Shown: in pieces, positions 1-7,578 of the stretch
Layout: the number at the start of each line of letters is the position of its first letter
Position numbering within the stretch: the stretch's first letter is position 1
Virus record (IMG/VR): IMGVR_UViG_3300034356_002642
Coordinates: 1-64,000 of that record
Source: a virus
Length of the DNA stretch: 64,000 nt
Strand: one strand, 5' to 3'
The notes under the pieces: model-generated
Databases searched by the model: none
Seen by the model: only the letters and a program-made list of their open reading frames with translations
What the model was told of the DNA's origin: nothing
Program-made: the position numbers and the translations under genes

Positions 1-1
1 C

Positions 2-529
2 AGATTATATTGGAGATGGGGATTTTTTTCCAATTTTTTCCAATTATTTTGTATGGAAAGAGATGAATATGAACCACTTATCACCGAATGGGTGGAGTCA
101 GTCCTAAATGGTGGGGTAACAACAACACCGTTATTGAATTTGCAAAAAAGGGTTGGGGTGGAGTCAGTCCTAAATGGTGGGGTAACAACAACATGGAGGA
201 ACGAAAATGGTTGTATCAAACGGGTGGAGTCAGTCCTAAATGGTGGGGTAACAACAACATCCCTTATGTGTCATGAACTATTGTCATGGGTGGAGTCAGT
301 CCTAAATGGTGGGGTAACAACAACCGTAGGAGAAGTTTGGATGCAAAATCAAGCGGTGGAGTCAGTCCTAAATGGTGGGGTAACAACTTATTTTAGTTCC
401 ATGCCGAACACCCGCTTGGTGGAGTCAGTCCTAAATGGTGAGGTAATAACAATAGAATCAGGAGATGGAGCGTATGCTCATACAGTAGGGTCAGTCTTAA
501 ATAATTCCTCATTAAGTCCGAGTAGTTAA
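2..529 (+). CDS. VLN-repeat protein carrying a CRISPR-like array (5' end outside window)
   Basis: The frame is open from the left edge; an internal ATG lies at 53. Upstream of it the frame reads a tryptophan/phenylalanine-rich module (WRWGFF, FFQLFCM, EYEPLI, EWV) that also occurs in the gene at 9303, so the real start is outside the window. From residue 13 after the internal ATG the protein is a 22-residue repeat: a constant VESVLNGGVTTT followed by ten residues that differ each time. The last unit is degenerate (VGSVLN) before the stop. Function unknown. The constant part is nearly identical at DNA level, the variable parts are unrelated. See the array entry for the alternative CRISPR reading. 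Confidence 0.7.
   Translation, partial: RLYWRWGFFSNFFQLFCMERDEYEPLITEWVESVLNGGVTTTPLLNLQKRVGVESVLNGGVTTTWRNENGCIKRVESVLNGGVTTTSLMCHELLSWVESVLNGGVTTTVGEVWMQNQAVESVLNGGVTTYFSSMPNTRLVESVLNGEVITIESGDGAYAHTVGSVLNNSSLSPSS
91..519 (+). repeat. CRISPR-like array: 36-bp repeats, 30-bp unique units, coding in frame
   Basis: Repeats start at 91, 157, 223, 289, 355, 418 and a degenerate one at 484. The first four are identical over 36 bp (GGTGGAGTCAGTCC at the start, GGGGTAACAACAAC at the end). The fifth lacks one AAC, yet the next unit is still exactly 30 bp. The six units between repeats are unrelated to each other and all 30 bp. The sizes match type VI-B (Cas13b) arrays, whose repeats also end in CAAC, and the last repeat decays as in CRISPR arrays. 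However 66 bp is 22 codons and the whole array is one open frame; no cas gene is in the window. I favour a protein-coding hypervariable repeat. Confidence 0.85.
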
Positions 530-571
530 ACCCCCAACCCCTTTTTTTCCCTCATGGACTATTTATAAACT

Positions 572-877
572 ATGAAGTATATTATCACAGAAAATAGATT
601 AAATGAATTTATGGTCAATTATTTGGAAAATTGGTTATCTACAAAAAACACATATGGTTGTGACCAATTCATTATCATTGAAGAATTGATTGATTACGAT
701 GGTGAAAGCGCTGAAATTGAAATGGAGTATGACGGAGAAGATGGTAGATTATGGTTTGATAATACATTTAGAAAGAGTCTTATGGACATATCCAATAAAA
801 CCGATAAAGAAATTAATCACTTGGTTAAAGGATGGTTTGAATATAAATTCGGTGTCGAGGTAAAAAAGGTTAAGTAA
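572..877 (+). CDS. small protein with MKYIITE leader peptide
   Basis: 101 residues, beginning MKYIITENRL, a start shared with the next gene and with three genes at 9.7-10.7 kb. The body is acidic (DYDGESAEIEMEYDGEDG) and ends with KFGVEV. No known domain recognised. The leader ends in I-T-E, which fits the cleavage rule of T4-type prohead proteases, so I infer a possible head-packaged protein. The next gene begins directly after the stop codon. Confidence 0.75.
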   Translation: MKYIITENRLNEFMVNYLENWLSTKNTYGCDQFIIIEELIDYDGESAEIEMEYDGEDGRLWFDNTFRKSLMDISNKTDKEINHLVKGWFEYKFGVEVKKVK

Positions 878-1237
878 ATGAAGTATATTATAACAGAAAA
901 CAGATTAAAAGATGTGGTTTCCAAATACTTGGATAGTATCGATTGGAGGGTTTTGGAATCAAGTGATGAATTATATCCTTTTGAAGTTTATGAACACTCT
1001 AATGATAAAGGACCCACTTTTGTTGTTAGAGCTAATACTCACAAATATGGTGTAACTAATGTTTTATTAATCTTGGTCTCATTTCAAAATAAACTTGAAG
1101 ATATGTTTGGTGAATCTACCGTGGGTGAAGGACTCGATGATAAACCAAATACATTGGTGATGAATTGGTTTAATAAACACTTTGACATTCAGGTTGAGGA
1201 TTATTCATTTCTAAATAATAATTATTTTAATAATTAA
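878..1237 (+). CDS. small protein with MKYIITE leader peptide, paralogue of preceding gene
   Basis: 119 residues. The first ten, MKYIITENRL, equal those of the gene at 572, and the region before the C-terminus (NWFNKHFDIQVEDY) resembles WFEYKFGVEV there, so the two are probably tandem duplicates that have diverged. The ATG follows the upstream TAA immediately, so translation is probably coupled. Function unknown. Confidence 0.75.
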   Translation: MKYIITENRLKDVVSKYLDSIDWRVLESSDELYPFEVYEHSNDKGPTFVVRANTHKYGVTNVLLILVSFQNKLEDMFGESTVGEGLDDKPNTLVMNWFNKHFDIQVEDYSFLNNNYFNN

Positions 1238-1291
1238 AAACCCCCGCTCATCATCTGATGTATTCTATCTATGTTTTCTTGTAAGTTCATA

Positions 1292-2065
1292 TTATTTAAA
1301 TTCCGGTAATTTTGTATCTTTGATAAACTTCTTGTGTGAATCCTTATATGATTTTTGAGTCTCATCATTTATATCTTTGGTGTATTGCCAATTCCAATAT
1401 AAATCATCATTTGGTTTGAACCCATAGAACTCATGAACTTTCATTTGTGTTTCTGTAACATTCTCACCATTCCAATTCTGTCCAACACAGATAAATCCGC
1501 TCTCAATATCTTTAACAAGATTTGATTCCCCTAATGTATAATGTCTATTCTCAATCCAAGTTAATCTCTCAATTAAGTTTTGATAAAACATATTTGTTTG
1601 TCCCCACCTTACCGAACTAAAGAATATAACCGCATCAGATTCAAATAATTCTTTACTTATCTTCCATAGTTCATCCTTTGGATTATTGATACTCGCCCAA
1701 CATCTATGGTCTCCTGATGGATTTTTTTTCTTATCTTTGAGCATTGCCTTTAACACTCCACAACTATTTCCATCTTTCCTTGATACATTTCCTTCACAAG
1801 GAACAATATTAAGTTCAGAGACATCAATCAACACTGAATTATCTTTTAATTCATCGTTAAGATACATTGCAATCATTTTTGATTTTGGAATGTCTATGTT
1901 TTTATCATCCCAATTATATCTATTGGAACAACTTAAGAATAAAACTTTTTTCTTATCTTTGAGGATGTCCAATGTTTTTTTAATTGATTTCCAAGCGTCC
2001 GATTGAACCATTTCTTCGGCAATCATCATCTCTCTTATTCTTTGTATATTTTCTTGTAGGTTCAT
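1292..2065 (-). CDS. flavodoxin-fold NAD(P)H/FMN reductase-like protein with MNLQENI leader
   Basis: 257 residues. After a leader of about 20 residues (MNLQENIQRIREMM...AEE) comes KKVLFLSCSNR, a flavodoxin-like first strand and phosphate loop, then FESDAVIFFSSVRWGQTNMFYQNLIER, typical of NAD(P)H-dependent FMN reductases and flavodoxin-like quinone reductases. Likely binds FMN and reduces a small substrate; the substrate is unknown. It is the last gene of a three-gene minus-strand group (2881 to 1292) whose members share the leader, and its ATG overlaps the TGA of the gene before it. The leader suggests sorting to the virion (inference). Confidence 0.7.
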   Translation of the reverse strand: MNLQENIQRIREMMIAEEMVQSDAWKSIKKTLDILKDKKKVLFLSCSNRYNWDDKNIDIPKSKMIAMYLNDELKDNSVLIDVSELNIVPCEGNVSRKDGNSCGVLKAMLKDKKKNPSGDHRCWASINNPKDELWKISKELFESDAVIFFSSVRWGQTNMFYQNLIERLTWIENRHYTLGESNLVKDIESGFICVGQNWNGENVTETQMKVHEFYGFKPNDDLYWNWQYTKDINDETQKSYKDSHKKFIKDTKLPEFK

Positions 2066-2562
2066 TCTAAATTAAGTATTTCTTGTTTAACCTTTAAGGT
2101 TTCCTGTTTTAGTAAATCAAAATAAGGATATAACTCATCATTCCTTTTATATAATCTTTCTATCTCCTCTGTATAGTCATCATCAGGATGTGTGTTATAT
2201 AAAAGTTCAAACACTCTATCATCATTTTTGTCGTACTCTCTTCTATAATTGTTATACTCAATCAATTTGGATATATCAATATTTAAATTCTTATCTTTGA
2301 CATAAGATATTAGTTTTTCAACTAGTGAGTCCGCTGCAAAACTATTTTCATCATCTAAAAACGCCTCTACCGAACCAATCTGAAATTCAAATTTATCTAT
2401 GTTATTTATAACATTATCAACACTTGTGTTTATTGTTATATCATTGTCCTTTGCAGACTTGTTTAAACCCTTCTCTATTTGTTTTACAGTATATGACGAT
2501 TTAACCTCAGAGATAATCCCCATCACTTCCTGTATTCTATGTATGTTTTCTTGTAAGTTCAT
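2062..2562 (-). CDS. unknown protein with MNLQENI leader
   Basis: 166 residues. It starts MNLQENIHRIQEVMG and then reads I-S-E, a possible prohead-protease site. The rest is acidic and charged, probably helical with coiled-coil stretches (YTEEIERLYKRNDELY). No domain recognised. ATGA overlap with the flavodoxin-like gene downstream and a one-base gap from the upstream gene mark one operon. Confidence 0.65.
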   Translation of the reverse strand: MNLQENIHRIQEVMGIISEVKSSYTVKQIEKGLNKSAKDNDITINTSVDNVINNIDKFEFQIGSVEAFLDDENSFAADSLVEKLISYVKDKNLNIDISKLIEYNNYRREYDKNDDRVFELLYNTHPDDDYTEEIERLYKRNDELYPYFDLLKQETLKVKQEILNLE

Positions 2563-2563
2563 A

Positions 2564-2881
2564 TTAATTTTCTTTTCTATATTGATTATCCCTTAAATTA
2601 TTAAGATAAGATTCCATCTCATCTTTTTCATCGTATTTAAAGGTTTTTAATACTTTAATGTTTTTAGTTGAGATTGATTTTCCACCAGCACCTTTATTTA
2701 CATATATCCTATCCGATTCCAAATGATGTATTGGTGTTGCCTGAAAATAATATTTAAGTGGTAAATAAGCCATCGGTATCATTATTTCAAATACAGCATA
2801 ATCCGGCATCTCAATCTCAGATTCAACAATAACAACTCCCATCATTGATTTTATTCTACGTATATTCTCTTGTAAGTTCAT
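2564..2881 (-). CDS. unknown protein with MNLQENI leader
   Basis: 105 residues, starting MNLQENIRRIKSMMG followed by I-V-E. First gene of the minus-strand MNLQENI group. The body contains a possible beta-rich region (DYAVFEIMIPMAYLPLKYYF). I cannot assign a function; no clear TAnnTTTG promoter was seen directly upstream. Confidence 0.65.
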   Translation of the reverse strand: MNLQENIRRIKSMMGVVIVESEIEMPDYAVFEIMIPMAYLPLKYYFQATPIHHLESDRIYVNKGAGGKSISTKNIKVLKTFKYDEKDEMESYLNNLRDNQYRKEN

Positions 2882-2907
2882 ATTAATAAATATATCATTC
2901 TTTTTCT

Positions 2908-2937
2908 TTGTGGTTTAATAATTTATACTTATCTTTG
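2908..2937 (+). promoter_or_regulatory. Bacteroidetes-type promoter for the MKNIH gene cluster
   Basis: TTG at 2908-2910 and TATCTTTG at 2930-2937 with 19 bp between, matching the Bacteroidetes -33/-7 pattern. It lies 19 bp before the ATG at 2957. Confidence 0.7.
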
Positions 2938-2956
2938 CACATTAAATAAAGACACT

Positions 2957-4513
2957 ATGAAAAACATACACATTATAGGAACAGATAAACCAAGTAGGTT
3001 ATATCTAACAAAAGAAGGATTTTATTTTTTATTACCAAATATTAAAGGTAATGATGTTAAGTTTCAACACATCTACATCACTTCTGATGAAGAAATTAAA
3101 GAAGATGATTGGTATTTAAACACCTTAAAAAATACCATTGATAAATGTGAAGATATAATTTCACAAAAGAATGTTAATTTAAGTAGTTGGTTAAAGAAAA
3201 TCATCCTAACCACGGACCAAGACTTAATCGGTGTACAAGCTATTGATGATGAGTTCTTAGAATGGTTTGTTAATAATCCAAGTTGTGAGGAGGTTGAGGT
3301 CAATGAAAAATTGATAATTATACAAGATAAACCTTTAGTACAACATCAAGGCAATAAACCAATAGTTGTTCCACATAGAATTAATTACAAAATCATCATT
3401 CTAAGTGAACCTAAAAAGAAACATATAGTTATGAAAAACATACACGTAATACCAACAGATAAAATAAGTAGGTTATATTCAGGAGATAATGGAAACTTTG
3501 TATTTGGAATGTTACAAACTTCAATTCAAAGTAGAAACGATGATTTTAAAAACCAAAACATCTCAATCACTAATGATGAAGAAATTAAAGAAGCAGATGG
3601 TAGTTGGATTATAGATTTAAGAACAAATAAAATTGCTAAAAATATAAACAATCATATCAAAGTTTGGAATGAAAACTGTAAAAAAATCATCTTAACAACA
3701 GATGTAGACCTAATCAAAGATGGTGTACAACCTATTCCAAATGAGTTTTTAGAATGGTTTGTTAAGAATCCAAGTTGTGAGGAGGTTGAAGTAAAATCAC
3801 AACATATCGATGAATTTGGTAATTATATTGATGATTGTTTTCATTCAAAAACTGATTCCTATGTATATAAAATCATCATTCCAAAAGAAAAACCTAAACC
3901 TTTAAAAAAAATCATTATGAAAAACATACACATTATAGGAACAGATAAACCAAGTAGGTTATTAAAAAGAACATCTAATATTTTTATAGATGAAAATGGA
4001 AGTGAAGAAAATGCTCCAAATAATTTTAAAGAGGGTACTTTGCTTTGGCTCCCTGATTTGATGTTAAATAATAAAACTTGGCAGAATCAAAACATCTACA
4101 TCACTTCTGATGTAGAAATTAAAGAAGGGGATTGGGTGATTTATACACAAGGTGCTATAATTCATTGTGTTAAAATTCAAAATAAAGGAGATATTGAATT
4201 AGCTAATATTGAAAATTCTGGGGTTTTCAAAATCACACTAACAACAGACCAAGACTTAATCAAAGATGGTGTACAAGATATTGATGATGAGTTTTTAGAA
4301 TGGTTTGTTAAGAATCCAAGCTGTGAGGAGGTTGAAGTAAGAAAAATAGAAGACGAGCTTATTTCTTCAAAAAACCCAAAAATAAGATTTAATGCTTTAC
4401 AAGACCCACCAAGTTTTATTTCAACCAAATCTTTGAATGATATGATTTTAACTTACAAATACAAAATCATCATTCCAAAAGAAGAACCTAAACCTTTAAA
4501 AAAATCATTATGA
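2957..4513 (+). CDS. three fused MKNIH-domain copies, unknown function
   Basis: 518 residues made of three copies of one domain starting at residues 1, 159 and 321. Each begins MKNIH(I/V)I(G/P)TDK.SRL and runs through NIYITSDEEIKE, (K)KIILTTDQDLI, DEFLEWFVKNPSCEEVEV and YKIIIPKEEPK. Similar domains are common in Bacteroidetes phages (recollection) but have no known role. Copies 2 and 3 join in frame because the A-run before ATG has eight A; at the next two junctions (4510, 5052) the same run has seven A and ends in an ATGA stop-restart. The copies are therefore tandem duplications, fused here by a one-base change. Confidence 0.8.
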   Translation: MKNIHIIGTDKPSRLYLTKEGFYFLLPNIKGNDVKFQHIYITSDEEIKEDDWYLNTLKNTIDKCEDIISQKNVNLSSWLKKIILTTDQDLIGVQAIDDEFLEWFVNNPSCEEVEVNEKLIIIQDKPLVQHQGNKPIVVPHRINYKIIILSEPKKKHIVMKNIHVIPTDKISRLYSGDNGNFVFGMLQTSIQSRNDDFKNQNISITNDEEIKEADGSWIIDLRTNKIAKNINNHIKVWNENCKKIILTTDVDLIKDGVQPIPNEFLEWFVKNPSCEEVEVKSQHIDEFGNYIDDCFHSKTDSYVYKIIIPKEKPKPLKKIIMKNIHIIGTDKPSRLLKRTSNIFIDENGSEENAPNNFKEGTLLWLPDLMLNNKTWQNQNIYITSDVEIKEGDWVIYTQGAIIHCVKIQNKGDIELANIENSGVFKITLTTDQDLIKDGVQDIDDEFLEWFVKNPSCEEVEVRKIEDELISSKNPKIRFNALQDPPSFISTKSLNDMILTYKYKIIIPKEEPKPLKKSL

Positions 4514-5055
4514 AAAACATACACATTATAGGAACAGATAAACCAAGTAGGTTATTTATTGGACAAGAAACAGGAGAATTATGTTTATATATTAAAGACG
4601 TAATACATCAAAAGGAAAAACAAAACATCTACATCACTTCTGATGAAGAAATTACAGATTGTAATTGTTATGTAATCAATGCGGTTGGGGAAATGGGTAG
4701 AAGAAATGTTTTTAAACCCATAAAAGTTACAGAAGAAATTGTTAGAAAAGAACCTCTTATCACTTACCCTAATGGTGGTTGGTGTAAAAAAATCATCCTA
4801 ACAACAGATACTGCTCTAATTTCTGATGGTGTACAAGCTATACCTGATGAGTTTTTAGAATGGTTTGTTAAGAATCCAAGTTGTGAGGAGGTTGAGGTTG
4901 AAAAACGTAAATTACTTCAAGGAACTAATTTTTACAAAATCATCACTCCACAAGAAGATTTTGATTTTGATGAATTACATTATAAAGAAACATTTGAAAG
5001 TCGTCAATACTACATTCCAAAAGAAGAACCTAAACCTTTAAAAAAATCATTATGA
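4510..5055 (+). CDS. MKNIH-domain protein, single copy
   Basis: 181 residues, one complete copy of the domain seen three times in the gene before: MKNIHIIGTDKPSRL at the start, NIYITSDEEI, KKIILTTD, FLEWFVKNPSCEEVEVE, and a C-terminal PKEEPKPLKKSL tail. Its ATG overlaps the upstream TGA (ATGA), so it is probably translated by re-initiation. Function unknown. Confidence 0.8.
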   Translation: MKNIHIIGTDKPSRLFIGQETGELCLYIKDVIHQKEKQNIYITSDEEITDCNCYVINAVGEMGRRNVFKPIKVTEEIVRKEPLITYPNGGWCKKIILTTDTALISDGVQAIPDEFLEWFVKNPSCEEVEVEKRKLLQGTNFYKIITPQEDFDFDELHYKETFESRQYYIPKEEPKPLKKSL

Positions 5056-5363
5056 AAAACGTACACATATTAATATTATCATTACTACTACTACTTACTT
5101 CTTGTACCGAACAAAAGTATACACATATAGGTCAAGAAATAATTGATGGTAAAGTTTCAGCTACTAAAAGAGGATATAGCGGTAGAATTGCAGAACTTCC
5201 TAAACTTTGGGTGCAAACTGACAAGGTTACGAAAGAGATTGAAATTCCATTTGAATACGAAGGAAGATGGAAGGTTGGAGATAGTTGTTTATTAATTATT
5301 CAGAAATACAAAGAGATACAAGATGAAAAACATACACGTAATACCAACACCAAAACCAAGTAG
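5052..5363 (+). CDS. small lipoprotein
   Basis: 103 residues. The N-terminus MKNVHILILSLLLLLTSC is a signal peptide with lipobox LTSC, so the mature protein should be lipidated at Cys18 and exposed at a cell membrane. The start ATGAAAAACGTACAC copies the start of the MKNIH genes, so the ribosome-binding region and first codons were probably taken from the repeat. It overlaps the upstream gene by ATGA and the next gene by 41 bp. A moron-like or superinfection-exclusion role is possible but unproven. Confidence 0.7.
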   Translation: MKNVHILILSLLLLLTSCTEQKYTHIGQEIIDGKVSATKRGYSGRIAELPKLWVQTDKVTKEIEIPFEYEGRWKVGDSCLLIIQKYKEIQDEKHTRNTNTKTK

Positions 5364-5829
5364 GTTATATAAACATATAGATAATCCTCTTGTAATAACA
5401 TACAACCCCATTGAAGATAGAAAGTTTGGAAGATGGTGTATAAATCAAAACATCTACATCACTTCTGATTCAGATTTAGACATTAATGATTGGGTTACTG
5501 ATGGGAAAGATATTTGGCAAGTATCTTATATATTAGCAGATAACATTCAAAAAGCTAAAAAAATAATCCTAACAACAGACCAAGACTTAGATGGTGTACA
5601 AGCTATTGATGATGAGTTTTTAGAATGGTTTGTTAAGAACGCAAGTTGTGAGGAGGTAAAGGTTGATAAAGCTGAACACGGAATATACAAAGACGATGTA
5701 TATTACAAATTATCTAATAAGATATTTTACAAAATAATCATTCCAAAAGAAGAAGTGCTTTTACAAAGCAGTATTGATGGAGAAGTTATTTGGGGCGATA
5801 AACCAGAAGATGAAAATTGCAATGAATGA
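5323..5829 (+). CDS. MKNIH-domain protein
   Basis: 168 residues, another copy of the MKNIH domain (MKNIHVIPTPKPSRL, NIYITSDSD, KKIILTTDQDLDGVQAIDDE, FLEWFVKNASCEEVKV). The C-terminus LLQSSIDGEVIWG also occurs in the gene at 6182. It starts inside the lipoprotein gene. Function unknown. Confidence 0.75.
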   Translation: MKNIHVIPTPKPSRLYKHIDNPLVITYNPIEDRKFGRWCINQNIYITSDSDLDINDWVTDGKDIWQVSYILADNIQKAKKIILTTDQDLDGVQAIDDEFLEWFVKNASCEEVKVDKAEHGIYKDDVYYKLSNKIFYKIIIPKEEVLLQSSIDGEVIWGDKPEDENCNE

Positions 5830-5890
5830 AGCTCAAGACCATCACTATAGAGGAATGATTGCTGTTAGAGATATGCTATCGTAGTATTCC

Positions 5891-5967
5891 TGGTAACGTT
5901 TGTCGCTTGTACTAATCGGCTATGCGGTTGCGTATATTCTGCCGATTAGTACAAACGATTGTTGCCA
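5891..5967. repeat. large palindromic element between genes
   Basis: A 14-bp perfect inverted repeat (TTGTACTAATCGGC at 5907-5920, its complement at 5941-5954) encloses a 20-bp loop containing GGTTGCGTATATTC. Outer arms TGGTAAC and GTTGCCA also pair. The element is richer in GC than its surroundings. Its ends (TAACG on the left, TTGTT on the right) resemble those of the three palindromes at 17.9-18.8 kb. I recall similar intergenic palindromes in Flavobacteriia genomes but could not check. Confidence 0.65.
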
Positions 5968-6050
5968 GAAGTACGGCAATTATAATTAACGAGGGCAAAA
6001 AACGACTTCGTATATAAAACAAGAGTAATTAGTAAACTAAAATAAAAAAA

Positions 6051-6170
6051 ATGGAAACAAAAGAATTATTAGAGGAATTTATTGACTGGGCGAGAGATTG
6101 CGGGCAAGAAGTATGGTATGTTTTTGACAATACCGAAGAGGCAATAGAAGAATTTTTAAAACAACGTTAA
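6051..6170 (+). CDS. short acidic protein, unknown
   Basis: 39 residues (METKELLEEF... ending EEFLKQR), preceded by an A-rich stretch and followed within 11 bp by the next start. Codon use and the Glu/Lys-rich sequence fit the neighbouring genes. Function unknown. Confidence 0.5.
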   Translation: METKELLEEFIDWARDCGQEVWYVFDNTEEAIEEFLKQR

Positions 6171-6181
6171 AAATAAAAAAA

Positions 6182-6727
6182 ATGGACACAAAAAAAATGA
6201 CAACAAGTCAAAAAGCGGCAGAATTAGTGCAGGATTTAGGTTTAAATCACGCTATTTATGTTACTGAAGAAGTAATAGCTATCCTTGAAGATTGGAAAGG
6301 AACTGAATTAGCTCAAAAAGATTGGGTTAAAATTAAAGAAATTATAAGGAGTATAGAGCCATTTAAAGAACAAGTATTACTTCAAAGTAGTATTGATGGA
6401 GAAGTTATTTGGGGAGAACCTAAAAAAGAAACACTTGAAGAAAATTGCACTTGTACAGATGAATGTCTTTGTTATTTGACAAAAACTTGTAAAGGAATAG
6501 AAACACTTAAAGAAGCTGCTGAAAGATATAATTTAAGTACTACTAATGCTTTTTTTGATTATCATTCATTTATAAATGGTGCTGAATGGCAACAAGAAAG
6601 AAGTTATAGTGAGGAAGAAGTATTGAATAAATTAACACATTTTGCAGTTGAAATTCAAAGACAAAACAAGCAAGGAATAGTTCCTTTGCAAATTAAAGAA
6701 TGGTTTGAACGAAATAAAAAGAAATAA
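6182..6727 (+). CDS. unknown protein with ETLxEAAERY / WFExxKKK module
   Basis: 181 residues. The middle carries LLQSSIDGEVIWGEP, shared with the gene at 5323. The C-terminal half (ETLKEAAERY, FINGAEWQQERSYSEEEV, IKEWFERNKKK) recurs in the genes at 6729, 7579, 8564 and 8960. This modular family is frequent in Bacteroidetes phages in my recollection; no function known. Confidence 0.7.
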   Translation: MDTKKMTTSQKAAELVQDLGLNHAIYVTEEVIAILEDWKGTELAQKDWVKIKEIIRSIEPFKEQVLLQSSIDGEVIWGEPKKETLEENCTCTDECLCYLTKTCKGIETLKEAAERYNLSTTNAFFDYHSFINGAEWQQERSYSEEEVLNKLTHFAVEIQRQNKQGIVPLQIKEWFERNKKK

Positions 6728-6728
6728 G

Positions 6729-7001
6729 ATGAAAGAAACACTTGAAGAAGCTGCTTTTATAGCAGGAGAAGAATCTTTTAAAGAATTTAGAAAAGGTATT
6801 TTAGAACCTAATAGATTTGATTTTGTTTGCGGGTTTACAGCAGGTGCTAAATGGGAACAAGAAAGAAGTTATAGTGAAGATGATTTAGAAATAGCATTTA
6901 AAAATGGATTTGTAATAAGCTATGGTATAAATGATATAGATTCTATTGATAGAAAAGATGAATTATTTAAAGAATGGTTTGAACAATTTAAAAAGAAATA
7001 A
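6729..7001 (+). CDS. ETLEEAA / WFEQFKKK family protein
   Basis: 90 residues from MKETLEEAAF, the start chosen because it directly follows the upstream TAA and matches the starts of paralogues at 8564 and 8960. Contains FTAGAKWEQERSYSEDD and ends EWFEQFKKK. Probably helical; function unknown. Confidence 0.7.
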   Translation: MKETLEEAAFIAGEESFKEFRKGILEPNRFDFVCGFTAGAKWEQERSYSEDDLEIAFKNGFVISYGINDIDSIDRKDELFKEWFEQFKKK

Positions 7002-7005
7002 GATT

Positions 7006-7170
7006 ATGACGTATGAAGAATTTATGGAACAACGTAATAAGTTAGGTAACTTATATGTTGTAGTAAGGATATCAGATGGTAAAGACCTTATTAGAGGATG
7101 CAATTATAATAAAGTAATAGATTTAGTAAATATGGTAGGAAAAGAAAATATTAAAATTTATTTTTATTAA
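7006..7170 (+). CDS. small unknown protein
   Basis: 54 residues from MTYEEFMEQRN, the ATG 4 bp after the upstream stop. Contains LYVVVRISDGKDLIRG. No domain recognised; context is a run of tiny same-strand genes. Confidence 0.55.
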   Translation: MTYEEFMEQRNKLGNLYVVVRISDGKDLIRGCNYNKVIDLVNMVGKENIKIYFY

Positions 7171-7171
7171 T

Positions 7172-7324
7172 ATGATTTTTTGGAAAGAAGAAACACCATT
7201 GCAATTTATAGGTAGTTGTATTTGGAATACAAGTGAATATTTATATATACCATTAGGAAGATTTGCTCCAATAGTATTTGGATGGATGATTGGTGTTAAA
7301 TGCAAACAATTTAAAAACAAATAA
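7172..7324 (+). CDS. small unknown membrane-like protein
   Basis: 50 residues (MIFWKEETPLQFIG...), with a hydrophobic stretch LGRFAPIVFGWMIGV that may span the membrane. Stops immediately before the next small gene and follows the previous stop by one base. Confidence 0.5.
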   Translation: MIFWKEETPLQFIGSCIWNTSEYLYIPLGRFAPIVFGWMIGVKCKQFKNK

Positions 7325-7327
7325 GAT

Positions 7328-7477
7328 ATGATAAAAGATTTTATAAGATTTGTAATACTACGTCGTTGGAATAAAGTAGATGAATCTCACATTAGGTTTG
7401 CTGAATTAAGTGAATTTAAACCTAAAGGGTTACACTTGAAATTATACAATAAAATTAAAAAAATTAACAACCTTTAA
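7328..7477 (+). CDS. small basic unknown protein
   Basis: 49 residues (MIKDFIRFVILRRWNK...), basic, ending NKIKKINNL. Spaced 3 bp from the preceding gene in the same run of tiny genes. Function unknown. Confidence 0.45.
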   Translation: MIKDFIRFVILRRWNKVDESHIRFAELSEFKPKGLHLKLYNKIKKINNL

Positions 7478-7490
7478 AAACAAATAAGTT

Positions 7491-7574
7491 ATGGAATATC
7501 AAGAATGTTTAGCCTTCATCTTGGCTTATATAGTAGCGATTATTACATTAATTTCAATAGGAATAAACAAATAG
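7491..7574 (+). CDS. tiny single-pass membrane protein
   Basis: 27 residues, MEYQECLAFILAYIVAII..., almost entirely one membrane helix. Followed 4 bp later by the MKNIH gene at 7579. Very short, so only moderate support from position and spacing. Confidence 0.4.
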   Translation: MEYQECLAFILAYIVAIITLISIGINK

Positions 7575-7578
7575 GATT

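Noticed and set aside
88-276. Second frame through the array (GGVSPKWWGNNN repeats)
   Set aside because: It stops after three units and is not kept in the paralogue at 9303, so it is a shadow of the real frame.
91-519. True type VI-B CRISPR array serving a Cas13b in this phage
   Set aside because: Sizes and repeat ends fit, but there is no cas gene in the window, the array is one open frame, and a paralogue conserves the protein motif. Kept only as an alternative.
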